64,000 bases of DNA from Siphonodentalium dalli. Lineage: Eukaryota > Mollusca > Scaphopoda > Gadilida > Siphonodentaliidae. Made by a program: the position numbers and the translations under genes. The stretch's first letter is position 1. Each line of letters begins with the position of its first letter. Shown here piece by piece: positions 22,424-33,595 of this stretch. Location of the stretch: positions 196,530,816 through 196,594,815 of the forward strand of contig CP136066.1 of NCBI GenBank assembly GCA_032622095.1, in the 5' to 3' direction. The notes under the pieces were generated by a model. It was given only the letters and a program-made list of their open reading frames with translations. It was not told where the DNA came from and did not search any database.

Positions 22424-22563
22424 TGCCACCATATATACGGAAGGCTCCAAGACCTACACAAATAGAGGAAGGATTGAGTGTGGAACTGACATGCTCCGTG
22501 GAGGGAACAGCTTACCCTGTAACTACAATATGGTGGAAAAAGAATGATTCCTTGATTCGACCT
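22424..22563 (+). CDS. PTK7: PTK7-like receptor, exon for first half of Ig domain 5
   Basis: Exon of 140 bases after TAACTATTTTCAG, followed by donor GTGAGT. It enters in phase 1 (valine codon shared with the previous exon) and leaves in phase 0, unlike the phase-2 splits inside Ig3 and Ig4. It reads VPPYIRKAPRPTQIEEG, then VELTCSVEG with a normal B-strand cysteine, then TTIWWKKNDS with the core tryptophan and an NDS sequon. The VP..(I/L)KKP...(Q)LEEG wording matches the start of human PTK7 Ig5. The partner exon with the F-strand cysteine was not found downstream. A TTAA-flanked family D repeat starts 25 bases after the donor. Confidence 0.84.
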
Positions 22564-22592
22564 GTGAGTAAAGTATATCAGCTAGCTATTAA

Positions 22593-22790
22593 AGACATAT
22601 TATGGACTTATTTCAGTGAATAAAACCGAAAAGTTAGTATCCAAACACTATCTGAAAGAATTTAAAATGAACTAAGATTGTCGAAAATTCGACTGTACCA
22701 TTTCAGAGAACACAAATGAAATACGGGACAAATTATTGGAGGATAAACATACAGCAATTATTTTGCCAACAAATTGGAACTGAATTTTTT
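22593..22790. mobile_element. D element, left part, next to an exon donor
   Basis: TTAA at 22589-22592, then AGACATATTATGGACTTAT. Starts 25 bases after the donor of exon 22424-22563. Right end not found. Confidence 0.6.
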
Positions 22791-23608
22791 ACATCATACT
22801 GTTCCTTCAATAATTAGCCGCAATGTTTCAGCTCTTGATCTCGTTATTAAATAGTCCTTTGACAAAACCACTTGGTGATATCGATTGGTTTAGATGCAGC
22901 ATTTAGATCAACTGTCGTTATCACAAGGTGGCTTTAGTCAAAGGGAACCTAGACTAATTTGCAATTGAAATCCTGTATTCCCTTTAAGAAATCCATAAAC
23001 ATCCATACAGGATGTCTGTTCTATGTTGGAAAATTTTCCATTCATAAAAATGTAAATTTGTGTGCCAAAAACCAGCAATTTATCAACTTAGACTGGAATT
23101 TCTAATTATGTAGTCTTAACATGGAAACAAGTCATTCACGTAATTGATTTTTTGCTCACAATTTATTTCACTTTGACTCATCAGATAATTGACAAATAGT
23201 GCAATAAACATGCTTCCTAAAAGGTTCGCAGTAAACCACTGACATCCTTATTGGAGCGTACCTTGTCACATAGTTGACAAATAGTTCAATAAAGATGTTA
23301 GACTGATGTTAAACCAGAGTCATACTCAGCTCAACAGTCGACCAAGAGTGTTCTTATTAAACACGCTTATCTAAATCCAATTTCCTTTGAAGCTGCATAA
23401 ATTCACAATATGGCCCTTCTATCTACTTTAGTGGTTTTCAAATGTTAGCGATATGAAATATATTCTGTCAGATAGACCATTATTTGAACATGTTAGACAC
23501 ACGACCTGTGTACGAGATATAATAATTAATTAGATCTACCCACACCTGGCTTTGAGGTACTTGATGCGTAAGTCATGATATACCCCAGCCCTGCTGTGAC
23601 CGACCTGA

Positions 23609-25068
23609 TGTCCATCTATTTAATGAGAATGCTTGCCTTTCTTGTTGAAATTGAATGAGGCGTTCCCGGTTGAAGAAGAAGTTTTGTTGGTGCGTTGGCA
23701 TTGGAATCAAATGGTGATGCTCATTAACTTTTGCATTTATTCTATCCATCAGTCAAAAATATTGTCAAATGATGAATTTGAGCATTTCTTTGTAAGTGCA
23801 TGGTGCGCTAGATGATACTGAGTGCATTCTAATTAATAACAGGAATGCATCTCATCATGCCGAGCCATGGTGAACCTCATTTTCAAGTTAAAGGTGCATT
23901 TATTTAGAGGGGGTAGTCTCTAACTTTTACCTGCATAATATCACATGCATCTTGGAATGTCTCCTCCACCCATAAATACAAAGCTGTTTTGTATCTATGG
24001 GTGGAGGGGAAATTTCCAATTGCGATATTAATTCAGAGGTGTCTATCTATTTAATGATAATGCTTGCCTTTCTTGTTGAAATTGAATGAGGCGTTCCCGG
24101 TTGAAGAAGAAGTTTTGTTGGTGCGTTGGCATTGGAATCAAATGGTGATGCTCGTTAACTTTTGCATTTATTCTATCCATCAGTCAAAATATTGTCAAAT
24201 GATGAATTTGAGCATTTCTTTGTAAGTGCCATGGTGGCTAGATGATACTGAGTGCATTCTAATTAATAACAGGAATGCATCTCATCATGCCGAGCCATGG
24301 TGAACCTCATTTCCAAGTTAAAGGTGCATTTATTTAGAGGGGGTAGTCTCTAACTTTTACCTGCATAATATCACATGCATCTTGGAATGTCTCCTCCACC
24401 CATAAATACAAAGCTGTTTTGTATCTATGGGTGGAGGGGAAATTTCCAATTGCGATATTAATTCAGAGGTGTCTATCTATTTAATGATAATGCTTGCCTT
24501 TCTTGTTGAAATTGAATGAGGCGTTCCCGGTTGAAGAAGAAGTTTTGTTGGTGCGTTGGCATTGGAATCAAATGGTGATGCTCGTTAACTTTTGCATTTA
24601 TTCTATCCATTAGTCAAAATATTGTCAAATGATGAATATGAGGATTTCTTTGTAAGTGCATGGTGGCTAGATGATTCTTAGTGCATTCTAATTAACAGGA
24701 ATTAACAGGAATGCATCTTATCATACTGAGGCATGGTGAACCTCATTTCCATGTTACAGTAATGCCCTAAATAATCGATGCCTTAACCACAGCAGAATTA
24801 TGGGTAACTTTTCAGGATTTAGTTGGAAATATTGCTTGTTGCCATTCAATGGAAAGCTCTCACTGAGCTGACAGGCTCAGTGAACCCGACTAAATCCTGA
24901 AAAATTACCCATAATTCTTCTGTGGTTAAGGAATCGATTATTTAGAGCATTAGTGTAAAGGGAGATTTTTAGAGAACATACTGATGTTCAAAGCTGCATT
25001 TATTTAGAAGTGTGGTCTCTTGCTTTTACCGCATAATATCTCAGGCATCTTGGAAGGTCTCCTTCACC
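23609..25068. repeat. 430-bp satellite, three units
   Basis: Units begin at 23609, about 24040 and about 24470 with TCTATTTAATGA(G/T)AATGC. The first two are nearly identical; the third is more diverged, interrupted by palindrome A (24757-24955) and resumes at 24986-25068. Each unit contains a hairpin: CTCCACCCATAAATACAAA and TTTGTATCTATGGGTGGAG. The short frame LLKLNEAFPVEEEVLL inside it is not supported as coding. Confidence 0.9.
24757..24955. mobile_element. Palindrome A copy inside the 430-bp satellite
   Basis: Interrupts the third satellite unit. Its centre is rearranged (GACAGGCTCAGTGAACC). Confidence 0.82.
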
Positions 25069-25070
25069 TA

Positions 25071-25179
25071 CATGTAATGCCCTAAAATAATCGACTCCTC
25101 AACCACAGCAGAATTATAGGTAATTTTTCAGGATTTAGTCGGAAATATGGCTTGTTGCCATTCATCGGAAAGCTCTCAA
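25071..25179. mobile_element. Palindrome A, left half only
   Basis: Follows satellite sequence directly; ends at CGGAAAGCTCTCAA. Confidence 0.8.
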
Positions 25180-26235
25180 TAAATATTGAGTTTGAATTGG
25201 ACAGTATATTATCACCTGTGATCAAGTGGTGCCCAGCTAAGTGCCTGTGCTCTCATGAAAGATTTGAAACAGTTGATCCTAAAATTGTGTAATATAATTA
25301 GAAAATATAGCTTTTACTCGAACAATTGGCATTGGAATTTTAAGAATCGGTTCAGGTGTTTGTGTACAATGGCTGTTAACAGTGAATAACGATGAGCATT
25401 TTTTAAAGTGGCATGCTTAGTTTTAAATTTAAATATTTTTACTCGTTTTAATTACACACCCCTGTGGATTAATATGACTTTGGTCCTGCAAAGTGTTTTA
25501 AAAATGCTGTATGATTACCAAATTTTTTTGTCATTTTTTATTCCGTATGCCAATATCTGTGACTGAAAAAAGTTTCCTTTTCTAGAACTGTACCCCCCCC
25601 CACCATTGGTTGCTCCCAGTACCCCCCAAACACCAACACACCCAATCCCCCAACCCGATCACTTCTCCATAGTGTTTCTCCCTGACTTAAACAATTCACC
25701 CACCATTATGTCTAAATCTCCTTCCTGATTAGGGTTATAATTTTCTCAGCTAATCTAAACATTTGTTGGGGTTTGTGTCTGACTTGCACACATAATGGGG
25801 TATCTTGGCATCTGATATATCGATTCTGTAGATATCTACCACCAAACAGGGATACTGTAGGGTAAATACTCGCCGACAAGCTTAATGTTAGAAGAAAAAT
25901 AGGCATTACCAATATATCATGAGAAATCAGGCCAAAGAAAATTTACCTGTGTTTCAAGGACCACAAAGGAAATTCAAGGACCACAATGGAAATAAGTCCC
26001 TTTTGGGACTTTTTTGTGTCATCCTTGATAGCCCTCAGCATTTATCTTCCTATTTTCGATTAGTCTGCCCACCTACTCTCCTCCCTAACATCACTATCTT
26101 TACAGCCTCTTATAAGCCAACACAAATACCTTCTCATCCAAATTTTCAGCTCTGTCAACTTTATCACTTTTATCAAATGTATGTATCTTTAATTTTATAT
26201 TGTAAAATGCTGATTGACAATCAATCAATTCTGAT

Positions 26236-26345
26236 AATGCCCAATATTCAAAGGAGGTCCAGGGACCACAGTCTAGAGGGCGACATCTTCTTCCTAAAAT
26301 GTGCCACTTCTCCCTATATTTGTCCTAGGGAGAAGTGACTTCTCG
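26236..26345. repeat. Same repeat family, reverse orientation
   Basis: GGGACCACAGTCTAGAGGGC, then CCACTTCTCCCTATATTTGTC and GGGAGAAGTGACTTCTC. Confidence 0.6.
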
Positions 26346-26492
26346 CTCAATATACCAGCATATTAAACCCTTTCATGATGGGAGCTGCAAATCTCCCATA
26401 GGGACTCGATGACATATCATTTTAATCTATATTTAGACTCATGAAATAAGTAACTCAATAAGTACCACCCCCCCCCCCCCCCCCCCCGTACA

Positions 26493-26907
26493 TGCCTGAA
26501 TTTAGTGTGTATGTCATTTGCAGAACGAGGTCCATCACCAAATTCACCCTCTGGGGCCTTATTCTGGTTAGGCTTCATCTTCTCTGGAAAGTTTCTTTAT
26601 TATCAAATTTCTATAGAAATTTCTTAACATAGATTCTATTTCTTTTTTTTAGTTTAGTTTCTCTTTCTCCCCAAATTGGCAGACGACACATTGCATAATC
26701 GAGGTTCCCCAATGGGTGTACATCACAATATTCACCATTTGGGAACTTAAGTCTGAGTCTAAGTCTCCCATAGCAGATGAGGCCATGCAGAATGAGGTCC
26801 CCAGAGGGTGAATTTGGTGATGTTAGCCACATATTGGGCTAGCATCACTAAATTCACCCTCTGGAGACCTCATTCCGCAAATGACAGGCACACTAAAATC
26901 AGGCTTG
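26493..26907. mobile_element. B element, long form, first hairpin deleted
   Basis: Follows a poly-C tract (26468-26487). Left end GCCTGAATTTAGTG, right end CACTAAAATCAGGCTTG. The middle includes CAGACGACACATTGCATAATC. Confidence 0.82.
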
Positions 26908-27299
26908 TAATAGTACCAGGAACAAGTCATGAGAAACACAGCAAAAATTTCTAGCCCGACCATTTTACACAGTAGAACGCAGGTGTAACCTTCTGAGTGT
27001 ATTGAAACTGACTGGGCACTTGAGTTTGGCAGGAAACAGAGGCCTATTAAAATGTAGTAACATTTGTGTGGTTTTGTGTCAGAATTATAAACAGAATGGC
27101 AGGACTTCTAAACAAAGTTGGGTCATAGTTTACCATAAGACATTAATTCTCCTGAAGTCCTCGAATTTATTGTGGAAATGATAGGTCAAGATTCAATAAA
27201 TTTGTCTTTCGTTAACTTCAACCTTGAATGGTTCATGCGAGAACCAGAGAACTGAAGGGCAAAGGGGGACAACCTTCAGAAGGGGAACAAACCTTAAAA

Positions 27300-27549
27300 T
27301 AATGTGTAGGTCATTTGCAGAATGAGGTCTCCAGAAGGTGTACTAGTATTTAGTGTTGCTATCCCGCACGGTGGGCTAGCATCAGATTCAATCTAATCCT
27401 AGATCTCCCATAGCAGTTGAGCCCTAAGCCGAATGAGGTCCCGAGAGGGTGAATTTGGTGATGCTGGCCAGCTTTGCTTGATATTGTCACTAAATTCATC
27501 CTCTGGGGACCTCATTTTGCAAATGTCAGACACAATAAATTCAAGCTTG
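27300..27549. mobile_element. B element, short form
   Basis: Two hairpin blocks with CTCCCATAGCAGTTGAG between them; ends partly eroded. Confidence 0.78.
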
Positions 27550-27787
27550 GATTTAAATATTTTATGCAAAAGCTTACAAATATCACAGGCTGCAATCGAT
27601 ACAATCCGATTCCATTTCCAAGTCTGGTTCAACATTACTATCATCCAGTTCGATGGCACAAATACACTGTTTTTGAATGTCATGTCCTCTTTCTCAAGAA
27701 TGGACAAGTTACTGAATACGATTTATGGCACTTCAGTTAGAATGATTATTCGTCACACGAACACACCAACAATGATTCGGATTGCCA

Positions 27788-27887
27788 NNNNNNNNNNNNN
27801 NNNNNNNNNNNNNNNNNNNNNNNNNNNNNNNNNNNNNNNNNNNNNNNNNNNNNNNNNNNNNNNNNNNNNNNNNNNNNNNNNNNNNNN
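27788..27887. other. Assembly gap of 100 N
   Basis: Exactly 100 undetermined bases, the usual placeholder for a gap of unknown length. A missing PTK7 exon could lie here. Confidence 0.95.
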
Positions 27888-28189
27888 TTTCCAACCTGAG
27901 GGGGAGCATGAGGTTTAAAATTTCCAACACTAGGAAAGCTTCAGTTGAGGCCAGTCTAGATGCTAGGATTTGCGATTTTCTTGTATAGTTTTCAAAATTT
28001 TCTCACACCAGTTTCCTGGTCTGTTGTCGGTAGCTGTGTGCATTTGTCTGGAATTAGACCACTAGTTGTTTTTGTTTTGGGCAATTTTCAGGTTAAAATA
28101 TCTTAATGTTCTCATACTGGGAACATAGAAGCATGGCTTATGAATATATAGGAAATTATGCCCTGAACATGAGGTACAAGGGGGATGCA

Positions 28190-28330
28190 AATGGAATTAT
28201 GCAAAAAGTTGTGTTGGTGTGATTCCGACTCAAGGGGGGGGGGGGGGGGGGGGGTGCAAATGGAATTATGCAAAAAGTTATGTTGGTGTGATTCCGACTC
28301 AAGGGGGGGTGTGCAGTTGGAATTTCCCAA
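28190..28330. repeat. Tandem ~60-bp repeat with poly-G runs
   Basis: TGCAAATGGAATTATGCAAA through GATTCCGACTCAAGGGGG occurs twice, separated by a run of about 17 G. A third partial unit follows. Frames across it are artefacts. Confidence 0.85.
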
Positions 28331-28429
28331 GGTGGACACCGCCCCCCCCCCCCAGCGGAGACCCTCTAGCCACATCCCTGGTCTCACCTGTGTGTTCAAT
28401 ATTAGGATGCCGGGCAATTCAATTGGGCT

Positions 28430-28612
28430 TAAGCGCAGATACATCTGTCTATCCTCCCATACACATGTTTGTCCTCCCATACACCAGTCCTGTCTATCTT
28501 ACCATATACCTGTCTTTCCTCCCATATATACACATGTCTATCCTCCGGCCCATACACCTGTATATCCTCATATACACCTGTTTATCATCCAGTACACCTG
28601 TCTACCCTTATC
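28430..28612. repeat. Degenerate ~20-bp minisatellite
   Basis: About nine units of the form CACCTGTCTATCCTCCCATA with many changes. Confidence 0.8.
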
Positions 28613-29753
28613 TGCTTTTATTTCCTGAAAATCCCTCCAAATGAATAATATTGACAGATCATTCGGTTCCAAAGTAGACTCTCATAGCTGAATAGGAGAA
28701 TCCATTCAGAACATCAAGTGTTTAAATAAGCCTGGGTTTAAATGCGAGTTTTGAATAGAGCATCTGAGCATACCGAGGGTCTGGGCGGAACACGCAACTC
28801 AACTGGATATTGGCACGTACTAACTATGGTACGAAAATCGTAAAATAAAATCAAAACATTCCGTGTAAGGAAGGTATTGTGTTGTGGTCCATTGCACTTT
28901 TACCGTCGTTCACGACTTTCAAGATTACACTAATTTGACTAAAAGTGCGAAATTAAAAACGAACATGTTTTTCAACGAATGATAATCTACTATTTCCAAT
29001 CATTCCCTCTAATAGGCTATATGACAACTCGCCAATTGTTTGCCACATGGCATGAGTTTGTGTTTAAAAAGATGTGGAAGTTATTTGGAACCTTGTGTTA
29101 CGTGTAATTTACTGTAAGTGAGTGTAACCAGGTCTGGCAAATGTGAGAATACAGCTACAATAGCTGTATTCAGCTAACCTAGCTGTATTCAGCTATATAT
29201 TATACTCTCAAAGCGGCTGTTTTTCGATAATAAACTAGAAGCGCTAATTTGCGCATCAAAATTAGGCGGGTCGGGGTCGATTCGGTCCAGGGCTGTTTCG
29301 GCTGGGCTTGTTCGGCCGGGCTTGTTCGGCCCATGGTTTGGGGCCGAACAGTCTCACCTAAAAATGTTTTTATCAGTAGGATATTTGGATGTTTATATAT
29401 ATTTTTCTTTTGTATGTTATTTTATTATTATAATAAAGCGTTTAATATTTTGATTAAAGTGTATAAAAGGGTAGCATTGCTCTAGTTTATATTATATATA
29501 TTGATCTTATGATTTGATTTAATATTCTTACCTGTGATTTGTCTGTGAGAAAGATGATAATAAAGTTGTAGATATATGTTACTATATAGATTGTATCTAC
29601 CTTTTTACACTCAGAACGGCTTCTGGCATGTTTGTTTGGACAAGATAAAACGGTGATTGATCTGAGTTGAGAATCACTCAGTTGGTGAGTTGAGACTTGT
29701 TCATGCAATCACAACAAGAGTATTATTATCACATTATATAAACCAAAAATTTC

Positions 29754-29870
29754 TTCTTCTTCACCATATTTTTATTGAACTACAAAAGTACAAACAAATT
29801 TAATGAAATTTCGTCTTCTTCACCATATTTTTATTGAACTACAAAAGTACAAACAAATTTAATGAAATTT
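29754..29870. repeat. 58-bp tandem duplication before the transposase exon
   Basis: The block with CTTCACCATATTTTTATTG through AATGAAATTTCGT occurs twice in a row, almost without change. It lies directly upstream of the acceptor-like site at 29884. Confidence 0.85.
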
Positions 29871-29884
29871 CGTCTTCTTCACAG

Positions 29885-30141
29885 CTTGGCACAGGCGGCT
29901 TAACATGAAGGGGAGCAGATTGTCTTTCTACCCGCTGATCCAAGTGCTCCAAAAAGAAGCTGCACATATCGAGGTAGCTGTAGCAGCGAGGGACCTCGAA
30001 ACCGACATAAAGCAGAAGTACACGAAGATTGACAGAGACCTTGTGGCGATATGGGTATCATACAAAGACGGCACCATCAAGACAACCGAATTCCTGAAGG
30101 ATGTGAACGCGATCTACAAGAATGGCCAATCCAAGAAATAA
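29885..30141 (+). CDS. C-terminal exon of a MULE-like transposase (fragment)
   Basis: Open frame of about 85 codons ending in TAA, preceded by an acceptor-like TTCTTCACAG at 29884. It begins WHRRLN, then LSFYPLIQVLQKEAAHIE and a charged, helical tail ending KNGQSKK. A W-H-x-x-(L/F)-N motif followed by an L-I-x-x-(L/I)-x-x-E helix is typical of the tail of MULE-type transposases in invertebrates; that assignment is from memory of the family and is tentative. Its GC content is higher than the surroundings. It sits inside the inserted element at 29267-30618, so it is that element's remnant coding part. The catalytic DDE region is absent. Confidence 0.5.
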
Positions 30142-31789
30142 AGAAGAAGAATAAAGAAGAAGACCTACGCAAAGAAGAAGAAGAAAGAAGAAGACCTACG
30201 CAATGTTTTAATATTTATAAATAAATAATGTATTTACTGATTTTTCCATGTGTTATCTTGTTTTTAATCATTAAATAACCAGATGTTTTATCATGTAAAC
30301 TGTATATATTTACTGTTTTAACTTGTTTTTAATCAATAAATGTTCATATCTTTCATCATATATTCACGTTATTGTTCGAATTTGTTGCAGTGTTAATTAC
30401 TATGTGTGTATACCCATTACTATTGTTGCGAATAAAACGTTAATTGCAAACATAAATCTCCATTGTCATCAAAAGACCGGTCCCAAATCAAAGGCAATTA
30501 ACATGCCGTCCAATTAACACCCACACTACCTAATTACCCGAATTGAATAGGGGCCGAAAGAGCCCTGGACCGAAAAGTCGAAGACCGAAAGAGCCCTGGA
30601 CCGAATCGACCCGCTCCCAATTAGGCTACCCTATTCTCCGGTCACCCTCAACCAAATCAAAATCGTCGCTTGTGTTCTGACAAAGTGTTACCATTTGTCG
30701 GCACGACGATGTGATTATGTGTGAAAACTTACTATGGCGGTCGATGTCGGTCATAACGGTTAATAATAACTCTCTTAAAAGTATGCAATGCGGAATACCT
30801 TGAAAAATACAATATTTATCACCGAAGATGGAACATCTTAATCATTCCCGGAAGTATCAATATGTCGATGCTGGTAAAACTCAGTTTGGTTGGTGCGTTA
30901 AAACAGGTAAAAAGGGGAACATCTCTAGCCAGAGTTTAACCGAGCGAGTTCCACTCACTGCTTGAGCTGATTCTCTCCAAAAATACGGAAACGCATACAT
31001 GTATGTCGAATCGCTAAAATACAAATACCAATGTTATGTTTAGTAAGTTTTCACACATTATATATTTTCCCGCCAAAACAGATTGAATAGTTCTGACTCG
31101 CTAACGACCAGGACTTCATGTTTGAAATACTTCAGAAATTATATAAGTCGCATTTTCATTTCAGTTGTCCCTATGTTGTGCCATACATTTGCAATATGCC
31201 GCACAATATCTGTATATATACCGTTATGAATAGTTACCAGTATCGCTCACAAACCGCTAGTGGTATGTAATTCTAAATGCTCGATATAGGTACACCATTC
31301 TAACGCCCCCTACCGGTTTAGCATCGGGAAGAAGTAAACGAGTGTTTGGGATGAATTTGATCTTTATTTTATAAGTTAGTTAATGAATGCATTTGCAGAA
31401 AATAGTCCCCAGAATATTTACTGACATCGACCACCGTAGTAAGTTTTCACACAAAATCAGAATTGCCGTGTCGACAAAAGGCAACACTTTGTCAGAACAC
31501 AAGCGACGATTTTGATTTCGTTGAGGGTGACCGGAGAATATGGTAGCCTAATTTTGATGCGCAAATTAGCGCTTCTAGTTTATTATCGAAAAACAGCCGC
31601 TTTGAGAGTATAATTTATAGCTGAATACAGCTAGGTTAGCTGAATACAGCTATTGTAGCTGTATTCTCACATTTGCCAGACCTGGTAACTGTAAGTTCAT
31701 CAAAATTTCAAATAATTAATTAATTAATATAATAATTGAAATCTATAAAAGGCAAAATATTGTCACTAATAATATCAGCATGATCAGAT

Positions 31790-31930
31790 TATCACTATCA
31801 CTCAGGAGGCTATCAGGTCGGGCACACATCCAAAATGAGCTATATATACACTGATAAAAAATAAAATAGACACTGATATAGTATATAGCTCGTTTTCCTA
31901 TTTCATCTGGATTCTGATCATAGCCCGATT
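31790..31930. repeat. Repeat copy inverted relative to 35756-35830
   Basis: GGGCACACATCCAAAATGAGC then TATTTCATCTGG and GATCATAGCCCG; the other copy lies on the far side of the LINE in opposite orientation, partly deleted. Confidence 0.6.
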
Positions 31931-32068
31931 GAGCTTCTAAAAAAAGTTCTATCACTAGTATCAGTTTATATTTTTAATGTGATTGCAATAATCGCCAACC
32001 GAAAGTATCATCGATCACATGTCTTCGTGCTAATGCAATTTTTGTCATGTTTTTTATTACAATTTCAG

Positions 32069-32112
32069 CTGAAAAGGTTGTTATACAGGAAAAACCAGTA
32101 ACGGAGTGTATG
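32069..32112 (+). CDS. Weak candidate microexon, possible start of PTK7 Ig domain 6
   Basis: Forty-four bases preceded by a strong acceptor (TTTTTTATTACAATTTCAG) and followed by GCAAGT, which would be a non-canonical GC donor. In phase 1 it reads EKVVIQEKPVTECM; human PTK7 Ig6 begins with a similar EKLKF...QQCMEF stretch. The frame runs into a stop soon after, so it needs the GC donor to be coding. No partner exon was seen. Treat as a candidate only; a chance acceptor-like site in AT-rich DNA is equally possible. Confidence 0.2.
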
Positions 32113-33595
32113 GCAAGTATGCTTTTTGATGTACCGGTCTGAGATAGTTTTGTACTTTGTATACACAGGACGACAGGTGTTTATTACTATTAGGCCACTT
32201 ACTTTGACTTAGGGTCCTGCGAATATTCGATTATCGATTCGGTCTCAATATTCGATTCAAATTCGGTTAAAAAATGGTTGAAAATCCTGGTGTAAACTCT
32301 TCATTCTGTGGTTCTTCGTTAATAATAATATCTCAACTAACAGTCGATCAGAATTGATGTCGATACACTAACAAACAGAAACTGATTGTACGATATATGA
32401 ATTGTGAACTAATTTGCTTGAAGTCGAACGCCACCTAATATCTTACTTTAATAACTTTCTGTGGTTTTATAACTGGGAAGGGTGTAATGTCAGCGTGACA
32501 CACACAAAATGCATTTATATGGTTATACTCATAAAACGACACCCATCCATTTCCGTAATTTGCAAATCTCAAAATTGTCGCTGGGCAATCCGTAACATAG
32601 GAATAATTTTTCAAGTGTGTCATTGTCAATTACCGGTATACAATGCAACGTGTGTTAAAAACTTAACAGCAATTTGATTTCCTTCATGAGTTACAATATA
32701 ATATAGTGCTTACATAATCACTGTCAATCATACCACTACCTTCTTAAAGTTCACTTCCCCACAAACCCATGGTGCCCACCCTCCCCGTGTCCTACCATTT
32801 AAAAGTGTATTATTTTCAATCCCATTTCCCCATGTCACAATTCTTGGCATTACTGCAGGCCACAATAATTTGCATGTATCGGATGTCAGGCAGCTTATAA
32901 TGTAATGACTAGCAATCTAGCATCTACATGTATGTTCATTCGGTTGGCAACAATCCCATTGTTAGGACAATATTTATTGATGTACCGTACTGTTTTCTAA
33001 ATCACAGTTTTAAATCAGTCACTATTTCCGGTTGACGTATGCGCTTATTTGACAGATGCTTGTGCAACAAAATCGAGTTTACCCGCTTGAAGTACGACTA
33101 GTTATAAATTTGCTTGCCACAATCGATCGTTGAATATATTCGATTCAAATCTAATTTTATTTAGACTGGACGTTCGCTTGACATTTCACAAACAGTCGCC
33201 TCCAAGTGAAGTTGTTCGCTTTATCCAATAAGGTAAGACTGATCGATTTAATGTTCATTACCATCGAAAAGGTATTACATGTGAATACAAATGCGAAACT
33301 TTCTTATTTTTCTAACAAAATCTGATATTTTCGAAAAACATGCTACCATACACCAACAGGTCTTCATTAAAACATCGTCATTTGCACTTAAGCCACGGTG
33401 AGTCGTTGGGTTTATTGTTTCTTTCTAAACGTGATGTATGTATAATTTATTGAAACAAATCCAGTTTGGATTTATGGTTCCAATGATACAAATAGAAAAA
33501 GAAGATATATAAAACTAGCATATTGTTCATATTCCATGTTTGGCATTACGTATTCGGATCGTCCTGGAATTATCTGATTATGATGTATGCCAAAT

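Larger units (their letters stand above)
29267..30618 (+). mobile_element. MULE-like element nested in the foldback element
   Basis: Inserted in the left arm of the 29129-31684 element. AATTAGG occurs at both borders (29260-29266, 30619-30625), a 7-bp duplication perhaps once 8-9 bp. The uninterrupted right arm of the host element shows the target once. The inner ends share the inverted motif GTCGATTCGGTCCAGGGCT, with a second GGTCCAGGGCTC copy at the right end. The 1352 bp contain the transposase tail at 29885-30141 and a 58-bp tandem duplication at 29754-29870. An internally deleted copy is likely. Confidence 0.75.
29129..31684. mobile_element. Foldback element with ~265-bp inverted repeats, split by another element
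   Basis: Ends CAGGTCTGGCAAATG and CATTTGCCAGACCTG are inverted. They are flanked by GTAAC at 29124-29128 and 31685-31689; a shorter TAA or TA duplication is possible because the flank is partly palindromic. The right arm is continuous (31421-31684). The left arm is in two pieces, 29129-29266 and 30626-30757, because a second element sits inside it. The pieces match the right arm with few differences. The middle (30758-31420) has no reading frame, so this is a non-autonomous element of about 1.2 kb before interruption. Family not certain. Confidence 0.8.

Noticed and set aside
25919-26338. 139-residue frame
   Set aside because: Its last third lies in the GAGAAGTGACTTCTC interspersed repeat; no domain recognised.
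28112-28644. Three overlapping frames of 120-147 residues
   Set aside because: They run through poly-G and tandem repeats with glycine or proline runs; overlapping frames on both strands are an artefact.
33170-33232. Exon-like segment between a TTTATTTAG and a GTAAGAC
   Set aside because: Weak acceptor, only one frame open and ending in a stop at the donor; no PTK7 similarity.
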